The notes beneath the pieces are model-generated. The model had not been told where the DNA came from, did no database searches, and worked only from the letters and a program-made list of their open reading frames with translations. Positions 35,940 to 43,068 of a DNA stretch of 64,000 nucleotides are shown piece by piece (the stretch's first letter is position 1; each line of letters opens with the position of its first letter). This stretch comes from Vibrio tetraodonis (GTDB taxonomy: Bacteria > Pseudomonadota > Gammaproteobacteria > Enterobacterales > Vibrionaceae). The DNA lies in NCBI RefSeq assembly GCF_003350295.1, contig NZ_QLYY01000013.1:62001-126000 (forward strand), in the 5' to 3' direction. A program made the position numbers and the translations under genes.

Positions 35940-37262
35940 TCAAAACTTAGTTTCAAATACAGAGGGTTTACCCAAATGCTTACGCAATACGGCATCACTA
36001 TATTTTCCATGCGCAACAGGGTTACCCGTTGCTCGGAGAATATACGCCATAGCTTTATCAGCATGAGAAAAAAACTTCTTCCAGCCAGCGCACAAATAGT
36101 TCAATCCATGCTCACCCTCTTGAGTGCGAATAAAACGGTTTTTAGGGCATTCACCATAGCAAGCAAATTGATAATCACAGCTCTGACATTGACGCGGCAA
36201 TGTGCGCTTTTTAGCAAAACCAAATTTTTGTTGCTCGGTGCTATAGGCCAAGATGTCTAGTTTTTGATGATGAATATTGCCAATTTTATATTCGGGATAA
36301 ACATAGTGATCACACGAATACACGTCACCATTTGGCTCCATAGCCAAACCTTTACCGCAAATTTCACCCAAGGTGCACAAAGGATTTTTTCGTCCCATCC
36401 ATGCCTCAATACTGGCTTCAAAGTATTGGACAAACACTTTACCTATGTCGTTTTGAATCCACTCATCAAAGATTTCAATAAGGAAATTACCCCATGCTTC
36501 ATCTGCCACACACCATGGTTCCACAATTGAATCTTTATGACCGGGGATCAAACGCTTATCTCCTTGCTTTAACTGTTCCTGAGGTTGCCAAGTTTGGGGA
36601 GCGGTAGTGCGGAACGTTTTTTGTTCAACAATGGGAATAAACTGCATTTGAGGAGAACGCACTTCATCGCGCAAAAAGCGATAAACTTCGAGCGGATTAC
36701 GACTGGTTAAGTTGTTCACGCAAGTTAGAGTTGCAAATTTTACTTGGTGCTTATGGAGTAACTCAACAGCCTTCATCACTTGGTTGAATGTACCGCGACC
36801 AGCACGATTGGTTCTATGAGCATTGTGCAACATTTCAGGCCCATCAATACTCAAGCCCACTAGAAAGTTATGTTGTTTTAGAAACGCACACCACTCATCA
36901 TTAAGTAAGGTGCCGTTTGTCTGCAAATCGTTCGAAATAGTAATACCTTGAGGCTGGTATTTAGCCTGGAATTCGACAATTTTTTTGAAATAGTCCAAAC
37001 CTAGCATAGTAGGTTCACCACCCTGCCAAGAGAAAATAATTTCGGGTGTATTTTGCCCTTCAATATATTGTCGAATATAGGTTTCTAAGGTGTCATCGTC
37101 CATTACAGGCGAGCAACCCTGTTTGTACTCAAGTAAGTCCTGTTTACTGAGGTAATAGCAGTAAGTGCAGTCAATGTTACACACAGCGCCGATAGGCTTG
37201 GCCATTACATGCAGCCGTTTAGACGCTTTACCATTAAATTGAGGACCCTGAGTAATATGCAT
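35940..37262 (-). CDS. Anaerobic sulfatase-maturating enzyme (radical SAM/SPASM)
   Basis: A 440-residue cytoplasmic radical SAM enzyme that oxidises the active-site Cys or Ser of sulfatases to formylglycine without oxygen. The SAM cluster motif CNIDCTYC is at Cys28, Cys32 and Cys35. It is followed by SWQGGEPTMLGLDYF and LQTNGTLLND, as in anSMEs. The C-terminal SPASM cysteines are visible in CTLGEICGKG, YSCDHY, CQSCDYQFACYGECPKNRF and CAGW, enough for two auxiliary clusters. The ATG at 37262 is preceded by AAAGGTGA. The likely substrate in this window is the arylsulfatase at the right edge. Other SPASM peptide maturases are a less likely alternative. Confidence 0.93.
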   Translation of the reverse strand: MHITQGPQFNGKASKRLHVMAKPIGAVCNIDCTYCYYLSKQDLLEYKQGCSPVMDDDTLETYIRQYIEGQNTPEIIFSWQGGEPTMLGLDYFKKIVEFQAKYQPQGITISNDLQTNGTLLNDEWCAFLKQHNFLVGLSIDGPEMLHNAHRTNRAGRGTFNQVMKAVELLHKHQVKFATLTCVNNLTSRNPLEVYRFLRDEVRSPQMQFIPIVEQKTFRTTAPQTWQPQEQLKQGDKRLIPGHKDSIVEPWCVADEAWGNFLIEIFDEWIQNDIGKVFVQYFEASIEAWMGRKNPLCTLGEICGKGLAMEPNGDVYSCDHYVYPEYKIGNIHHQKLDILAYSTEQQKFGFAKKRTLPRQCQSCDYQFACYGECPKNRFIRTQEGEHGLNYLCAGWKKFFSHADKAMAYILRATGNPVAHGKYSDAVLRKHLGKPSVFETKF

Positions 37263-37436
37263 AAATCACCTTTCTCTGTTTAAGTCAGTTAAAAACAGTC
37301 TTAGCCGCCCTGCTCTTAACTTGGTACAGCAATCATAAATGTCATTAATGCCACAGGCTTGTTATACCGGATATAACCTTTTTTCATGGCTGTTGCTGTT
37401 AAGCTAAGGTTTCGAAATATGAAAGAGAACTCACTG

Positions 37437-38225
37437 ATGAAAGTTAATAAAAACGTAGTCTTACATTCACTTTCCATTATTTTATCAAGTCTATTGGTCA
37501 ACGGCTGTACGACAAAACCCACTCACCCTATTGCTCTCAACATTGATCAATATATGGTTAAGGTAGAAGGAGGCTCTTACATCAGGGGTTCTGACAGCAA
37601 AAGCGCCAACAAAGCCGAAAAACCCGCCAGAAAGGTAGAAATCGACAGCTTTTATATTTCTAAATTCGAGGTCACACAAGAGCTGTTTGAGTCCGTAATG
37701 GGATCATCATTGAGCTACTTTCATGGCCAAAACATGCCAGTAAATAATTTAAGTTGGCAGCAAGCAAATTACTTTATTCAACGGCTTAATCAGTTAACCG
37801 GTGAACACTATCGACTTCCCACAGAAGCAGAATGGGAGTTTGCCGCCAAAGGTGGTAATAAGAGTTTCGGTTATACCTATTCAGGTTCAAATAGCATTAG
37901 CGATGTCGCTTGGTATGCAAACAATTCAAACAACCAAGCACATCCTGTTGGGCAAAAACAACCTAACGAGCTTGGACTTTACGACATGACGGGCAATGTC
38001 GGAGAGTTTGTCATCGACGCTTATGACGATACCTTTTATCGATTTGGTCCAACAACTAATCCTAATAATGCAAAAGAGGAAAAAGCTGGCTTAGCACACA
38101 AGGTCGTACGAGGCGGAAGTTTTGCCTATGATGCTGATGAGTCGGAAAATTTCCGCCGAGATTTCGCAAGTCAGTCTATTATTATGTCGGACATGGGGCT
38201 TCGGCTAGCAAAAGATACTCAGTAG
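37437..38225 (+). CDS. FGE/SUMF1-fold lipoprotein lacking the catalytic cysteines
   Basis: About 262 residues with a lipoprotein-like signal ending LLVNGC (Asn before Gly is slightly unusual), then the formylglycine-generating enzyme fold: VEGGSYIRGSDS, ISKFEVTQELFE, YRLPTEAEWEFAAKGG, GLYDMTGNVGEFV, KVVRGGSFAYDADESENFRRDF, and a shortened terminal GLRLAKD. True FGEs carry two cysteines in the RGGS-to-GFR stretch; here there are none, so sulfatase oxidation by this protein is unlikely. A structural or ligand-binding role in the sulfatase locus is possible. ATG 37437 (after AAGAGA) was chosen; 37419 and 37386 are in-frame alternatives. It is divergent from the maturase. Confidence 0.86.
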   Translation: MKVNKNVVLHSLSIILSSLLVNGCTTKPTHPIALNIDQYMVKVEGGSYIRGSDSKSANKAEKPARKVEIDSFYISKFEVTQELFESVMGSSLSYFHGQNMPVNNLSWQQANYFIQRLNQLTGEHYRLPTEAEWEFAAKGGNKSFGYTYSGSNSISDVAWYANNSNNQAHPVGQKQPNELGLYDMTGNVGEFVIDAYDDTFYRFGPTTNPNNAKEEKAGLAHKVVRGGSFAYDADESENFRRDFASQSIIMSDMGLRLAKDTQ

Positions 38226-38357
38226 CGAAAACGCATGCCCAATGCACGATAAGTTTTTACACACGTTTTTGGTTAGGTTAGACAAACGTATATCACCTTA
38301 TACGTTTATCTATCGCTGCACTCACATAAGTACAACAAACACATAGGTAGCCTATAA

Positions 38358-39338
38358 ATGAACAAGAACATCTGTACCCTCGCCGTTTTATCGAGTCTTT
38401 CCTTCTCAGCAATGGCTGTCGATTGCGACCCAAATTTATTACCTTCTTGGAAAGATGGTGCGAGTAAAACGGAGATTACTCAGTTTATCTCTCAATCTAC
38501 TGATAAGTCGCAAAACACATTTATCCCAGAAAAAGATAGGATTGCTGTTTTTGACAATGACGGCACACTTTGGTCAGAAAAACCCTATTACTACCAGCTT
38601 GCTTTTGCTTTCGATCAAGTCAAGTCTATGGCTGACCAGCATCCAGAATGGAGTGCAGAAGAGCCGTTTAAGTCAGTGCTCAAAAATGACATCCCGAGTG
38701 TATTTCGCGGTGGTGAGAAAGCACTTTTAAAAATCGTTACCGCCACACATAGTGGTATGACGGTCGAAGAGTACCAAAGCCGCGTGGCCACATGGCTTGA
38801 AGCAGCCAAAGACCCGCGATTTAGCAAGGCCTATACTGACCTAACCTATAAGCCGATGCGAGAGATGCTTAGTTATCTTCAAGACAACGGCTTCAAAACT
38901 TATATTGTCTCTGGTGGCGGTGTTGATTTTATGCGTGTCTGGGCACCGGATGTGTACAACATCCCTCAAGAACAAATCATCGGTAGCGCGCTTAAATATC
39001 AATATGATTACAACGATGGTAGCCCAACCGTAACCAAACTTAATGAAATTCTTAGCATTGATGACAAAGCAGTAAAAGTTGAAAACATTCAACATGTCAT
39101 AGGTAAAAAGCCTGTACTTGCTGTCGGAAATTCCGATGGTGACCACGCCATGATGCAATGGGCAACAAGCCAGCCCAATTCGATGGCGATGATCGTTCAT
39201 CACACCGACAAAGACAGAGAGTGGCAATATGACCGTAAATCAAGCGTTGGACATCTTGATAAGGCCATGGATGAAGCAAACAAACGCAACAATTGGCACC
39301 TCATTGATATGAAAAACGAATGGTGCACTGTTTATTAA
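38358..39338 (+). CDS. Periplasmic HAD-family phosphatase
   Basis: A 326-residue exported protein (signal ICTLAVLSSLSFSAMA) of the haloacid dehalogenase superfamily. Motif I is FDNDGTLWSEKP (nucleophile Asp), motif II is in TYIVSGGGVDFMR, and motif IV is LAVGNSDGDHAMMQWA. The cap inserted after motif I is helical. It should hydrolyse phosphate monoesters in the periplasm; the substrate is unknown. Its place beside the maturase/FGE-fold genes suggests a linked nutrient-scavenging function, but this is context only. Confidence 0.9.
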   Translation: MNKNICTLAVLSSLSFSAMAVDCDPNLLPSWKDGASKTEITQFISQSTDKSQNTFIPEKDRIAVFDNDGTLWSEKPYYYQLAFAFDQVKSMADQHPEWSAEEPFKSVLKNDIPSVFRGGEKALLKIVTATHSGMTVEEYQSRVATWLEAAKDPRFSKAYTDLTYKPMREMLSYLQDNGFKTYIVSGGGVDFMRVWAPDVYNIPQEQIIGSALKYQYDYNDGSPTVTKLNEILSIDDKAVKVENIQHVIGKKPVLAVGNSDGDHAMMQWATSQPNSMAMIVHHTDKDREWQYDRKSSVGHLDKAMDEANKRNNWHLIDMKNEWCTVY

Positions 39339-39347
39339 CTCCCTCAT

Positions 39348-39368
39348 CGCTCCCCATTCTGGGGAGCG
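39348..39368 (+). terminator. Intrinsic terminator after the HAD phosphatase gene
   Basis: CGCTCCCCA and TGGGGAGCG form a 9-bp GC-rich stem with a TTC loop, followed by TTAAAAT. The T-run is short. Confidence 0.72.
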
Positions 39369-39383
39369 TTAAAATCAAAACGC

Positions 39384-40289
39384 CTATTTTCGGATCGCTT
39401 TACCCGCCCGCTTGATTTGTGCTCTTAACCACTGATGCGCACTTTCGTTAGTTCGACTGGAGTGCCAAATAGAATATAAATCATGCACACTATCGCTAAA
39501 AGGAAGAGGAAAGGATTTAAGATCATAGGTGTTAGAGAAATGCTCGATAGTCGACTCTGGCAAGGTACCAATAAGCTCACTACTATTAATAACAGGCAAC
39601 ATTTCCATTGCACCTGCCGCACGATAAACAATATTTCGTCTGGCTAGGTCTTCTATATCTTCACCGGTAAGCAAACTATCCCTTGCCTGCCAACGAGCCA
39701 CCACCACATGTTCTTCTGCTAAAAACTGGTCAACGGTACAAGCATCTATCAGACGAGGATGATCAGCACGACAAACCACCATCAAACGCTCAGAAAATAT
39801 CGCTTCGGTTTTGAGTACAGTTCGCCCTCTTGGCGGCAAATCTATGATTAAATCATAACGTTGAAGGCGCAAATCAGCCTCATAATCCTCGGTAAATAGC
39901 GGGTGAACCTCTAAAGCAATGTTTGGGGCTTGATCGCGAATTTGACACATAAGTTGCGGCATTAATTCGTAGCTGGCTACAGACAAACAAGCAATAGAAA
40001 AAATTCGATTGGATACTTTAGGATCAAAACTACTTGAAGCCGATAAGGTCGAGGTAAAGTTTTTTAGCGCGGTTAACATCGCAGGGTAAATATCCATTGC
40101 AAAACTGGTTGGATCAACGCCTGAAGGGCTGCGATGAAATAAAGGCTCATCATAAATATCTCTAAGGCGAGCCAAAGCCTTACTCACGGCAGGCTGGCTA
40201 ATATCCAACCTAGCTGCGGCTTTAGATAAATTTTGTTCCTCATAAATCGCCACAAAAATGGGAATAAGGTTTAAGTCTGTATTCTTCAT
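39384..40289 (-). CDS. LysR-family transcriptional regulator
   Basis: A 301-residue LysR regulator. Its N-terminal helix-turn-helix AAARLDISQPAVSKALARLR, the start DLNLIPIFVAIYEEQNLSKA and the SGVDPTSFAMDI stretch place it in the LeuO/NodD/SyrM-like branch. Target genes are unknown. It converges with the HAD phosphatase gene. Its upstream region is shared with the small ORF at 40553, which is transcribed divergently and is one candidate target. Confidence 0.9.
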   Translation of the reverse strand: MKNTDLNLIPIFVAIYEEQNLSKAAARLDISQPAVSKALARLRDIYDEPLFHRSPSGVDPTSFAMDIYPAMLTALKNFTSTLSASSSFDPKVSNRIFSIACLSVASYELMPQLMCQIRDQAPNIALEVHPLFTEDYEADLRLQRYDLIIDLPPRGRTVLKTEAIFSERLMVVCRADHPRLIDACTVDQFLAEEHVVVARWQARDSLLTGEDIEDLARRNIVYRAAGAMEMLPVINSSELIGTLPESTIEHFSNTYDLKSFPLPFSDSVHDLYSIWHSSRTNESAHQWLRAQIKRAGKAIRK

Positions 40290-40552
40290 GGCACCAACAC
40301 AAAATCCAACACCGCTCTATTCTAACCAACTTGCCTACTGACCACGACTTAAAATCAAGAAATTGAGCGGCGATACAGATTTCTTCGCATACTGTGTTGA
40401 TTTCATCGGCTTTCCTTTAACAAAGTTCGCTACGAATTACTTTCGTTTTGTGGATCTAACCCAAAGATACGGAGAAAAATAGTCTAGTGTCATATTCGAC
40501 TAACACAAGGGTGTGCTAATTGTTCTCAAATAAAAAACATATAGGGATATAT
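40290..40552. promoter_or_regulatory. Divergent upstream region of the LysR gene and the small ORF
   Basis: A 263-bp region with no gene seen. It should hold the promoters for the LysR regulator (minus) and the small ORF (plus). No specific operator was identified. Confidence 0.45.
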
Positions 40553-40648
40553 ATGAACAAGTTAAAAGCAGTGTTATTCGCTCCAGCCGTGCTGGCATTG
40601 GAATGGGAAGCTGACGGGATTGATATCGATTGGGAATGGGGTGATTAA
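40553..40648 (+). CDS. Putative 31-residue small protein
   Basis: A short frame with ATG at 40553, AGGGATATAT just upstream as a possible ribosome-binding site, and a TAA at 40648. It starts MNKLKAVLFAPAVLAL, a short basic N terminus and hydrophobic stretch like a leader or membrane anchor, and ends in an acidic, Trp-containing tail (IDIDWEWGD). An intrinsic terminator follows 8 nt after the stop, so it looks like an independent transcript. No known family is recognised. It could be a membrane micropeptide, a precursor peptide, or a chance frame within a regulatory RNA. Confidence 0.5.
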   Translation: MNKLKAVLFAPAVLALEWEADGIDIDWEWGD

Positions 40649-40656
40649 AAATTGAC

Positions 40657-40677
40657 AGCAGCCCGACTTGGGCTGCT
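40657..40677. terminator. Terminator between the small ORF and the siderophore receptor gene
   Basis: AGCAGCCC and GGGCTGCT form an 8-bp stem with a GACTT loop and TT after it. On the minus strand it is followed by GTCAATTTTTAA, so it can serve the receptor gene as well. Confidence 0.8.
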
Positions 40678-40695
40678 TTATCTATACCAATATGG

Positions 40696-42876
40696 TTACA
40701 TTTGATATTTTAATGTTAAAGAAATACTTCTCTCTTCACCATACCAGCAATTGCTATTGTCGTAGCAAACATAATTTTCTTCGTCAAAAACGTTATTAAC
40801 AAACATATTTGCTGATGCCCCAGTTAAACTGCTACTTAGCTCACTTAAGTCATAGCCAATAGATATGTCAGCAACGGTATAAGCAGGAACATTACCTTGG
40901 GTATTAGTTGCATCCATTTGCATAGTTCCCACATAACGTGCACCACCACTAAAACGTGTCCCTGCAAGCGGCCCTGTGTAAATATGATAATTAGCCCAAA
41001 CAGAAGCACTATGTTCTGGAACATAAATAGGTGTCGTGCCCTGTAAATCATTGGATGGATCTTCTGTTACCTCCTTATCAATATAGGTGTAATTTGGGGC
41101 AATATCAAAGGCATCAGTTAGCTGCCAGCGACCTTGGAGCTCAAATCCTTGTGATACCACTTGCCCTACTTGTAGTTTATTCTGCCTATCGCTAGGGTCA
41201 GTAACTACTCGATCGTTTTTTTCTATATAGAAAATTGAAGCTGATGCACTCTTTGTCATGTCTTGCGACTGGTACTTTACCCCAAGCTCAATCTGTTGAC
41301 TGCTCTCTGGTTTAAATGCTTCACCATTCTTATCTTGATCTGTAGTCGGCTCGAACCCTGTCGCATAGCTCACAAATGGAGCGACACCATTGTCAAAGGT
41401 GTATAACGCACCGACTCTGTATGTAAACTGGCTCTGTTCACTAGAAGATATATCAGTGGTGGTTGAAACTGTTTTTTTGTTGTCTGATTTATACAGATCA
41501 AATCTTCCACCAGCTAATAAAACAAGACGATTTTTTTTAATTTGGTCCTGAAAATACACACCAAATTGATTGAAACTGATATCATTATCCTGATTGTAAT
41601 CTGAGTTTAGAGAATTGGGGTCCGAAATAATATTGTTATTCGGAGAGAAGATATTAAAGTCCCCCCAGCCACTGATATCACCTGTGGCATAATTTTTATA
41701 GTTAGACTTTCCACTTAACTCCTGATAGTCGATACCCACTAATAGGTTATGCAACCAACTTTTAGCTCTAATATTCCCTGAGATCTGATTGTCGATGGCA
41801 AATGACCGCAGCTCTTCATCCGTGCTATAGATTGAACGTGCTAATATTCCATTATCAGACAGGCCATTATTATATGTATTTCTTTGGTGAAACGAACCAT
41901 CCGTATAGCGAGTATTTTGCATGAAAGACCATGTTTCATCAAACTGATGGTCTAACTTATAGCCAAACATCAAAAAATCACGTTCAAGCGTATTCCATTT
42001 AACATCACCGGCAAATGTGGAAGAAGAGAGAGAGCCGTTTGGATTACTAGTGATCATACCGGATGCTGGTAAGCCGGAGTTAATTCCCATTGCTGGGTCT
42101 TTTTGATAATAAACGTTAAAGTTAACCAGTGTTTTATCTGATATCTGCCAGTTTAATGAAGGCGCCAGCACATACCTTTCACTTTCAGCATAATCTGCTT
42201 GGGTATCTTGCTGTCTTGCTAAGCCTATTAAACGATATGATAAATTGCTGTCTCCGATTTGACCTGTTGTATCAATCGACGCTTCCATAAGATCACGTGA
42301 GCCACCACTGATACTAACTGTGGTACTTGGCTGCATTTGTGGTGACTTCGCCACCATATTTACCATACCTCCTGGATTCATAGCACCATAAAGCACGGAT
42401 GTTGGACCTTTGAAAACTTCGATTTGCTGTACGGTAATCGGGTCAGGTTGGAATTGTAAGTTCCAGTTAGTAAGATACGGTAACGCAAGACCATCGTAAT
42501 AACTTTTATTTACCGCAAAACCCCGCACATAGTAATTGTCAAGTAATGTAACGTCTGTGCCTTTTGTTTCTGTCACAACCCCAGGAGTATAGCGAAGCGC
42601 TTGGTTCAGTGATTGTACTTCTCTATACTCCAATTCTTCACTCTCAATGAAACTTAGCCCTTGAGGAGTCTCCTCCGCAGCGAGTGATGTTTTAGTAGTT
42701 GCATTACGATGCATTTGGCCGACAACGGTAATGGTTTCATCTTGATTTGTCGCTCCATTGGTTTCTTGAGACTGTATAGCATCATCCGTTCGTTCAGAAG
42801 CCCAAGTGGGAGATGAAAATAATGCTAATAACGACGATGATATAAAAGTTCGTTTTAGACTTGGTGAAATGTACAT
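40696..42876 (-). CDS. TonB-dependent hydroxamate siderophore receptor
   Basis: A 726-residue outer-membrane receptor. It has a signal peptide (LLALFSSPTWAS), a TonB box DETITVVGQ near residue 47, and a plug domain with the TonB-receptor signature ending GAMNPGGMVNMVAKSP. The 22-strand barrel ends CYDNSNCWYGEERSISLTLKYQM (final residues, aromatic last strand). The Cys pair before the last strand is typical of the FhuA/FoxA group that imports hydroxamates. A Fur-like box lies 52-66 bp upstream. It follows the biosynthesis operon on the same strand and probably imports its product. Confidence 0.93.
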   Translation of the reverse strand: MYISPSLKRTFISSSLLALFSSPTWASERTDDAIQSQETNGATNQDETITVVGQMHRNATTKTSLAAEETPQGLSFIESEELEYREVQSLNQALRYTPGVVTETKGTDVTLLDNYYVRGFAVNKSYYDGLALPYLTNWNLQFQPDPITVQQIEVFKGPTSVLYGAMNPGGMVNMVAKSPQMQPSTTVSISGGSRDLMEASIDTTGQIGDSNLSYRLIGLARQQDTQADYAESERYVLAPSLNWQISDKTLVNFNVYYQKDPAMGINSGLPASGMITSNPNGSLSSSTFAGDVKWNTLERDFLMFGYKLDHQFDETWSFMQNTRYTDGSFHQRNTYNNGLSDNGILARSIYSTDEELRSFAIDNQISGNIRAKSWLHNLLVGIDYQELSGKSNYKNYATGDISGWGDFNIFSPNNNIISDPNSLNSDYNQDNDISFNQFGVYFQDQIKKNRLVLLAGGRFDLYKSDNKKTVSTTTDISSSEQSQFTYRVGALYTFDNGVAPFVSYATGFEPTTDQDKNGEAFKPESSQQIELGVKYQSQDMTKSASASIFYIEKNDRVVTDPSDRQNKLQVGQVVSQGFELQGRWQLTDAFDIAPNYTYIDKEVTEDPSNDLQGTTPIYVPEHSASVWANYHIYTGPLAGTRFSGGARYVGTMQMDATNTQGNVPAYTVADISIGYDLSELSSSLTGASANMFVNNVFDEENYVCYDNSNCWYGEERSISLTLKYQM

Positions 42877-42927
42877 GTTTTTCCTCGATTAATAGAAAAA
42901 GGATAGAAATAGCAATACGTTTACAAT

Positions 42928-42942
42928 TGATAATAATTGTTA
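42928..42942 (-). promoter_or_regulatory. Fur box upstream of the siderophore receptor
   Basis: TGATAATAATTGTTA agrees with the 7-1-7 Fur consensus apart from two bases in the right arm. Confidence 0.65.
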
Positions 42943-43068
42943 TTTTTATTTATATGTAAGGACTCGCCCTCTTAGGAATACGATGACAAGTCCTTAGAAA
43001 ACATTTATTGGTGTACGTTAAAACTCCGTTTAAAAGCAATAGTAAACACAGCTACTATGCTTGTTACT

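Noticed and set aside
37437..38225. Functional aerobic formylglycine-generating enzyme
   Set aside because: The two catalytic cysteines expected between RGGS and the terminal GxR motif are missing.
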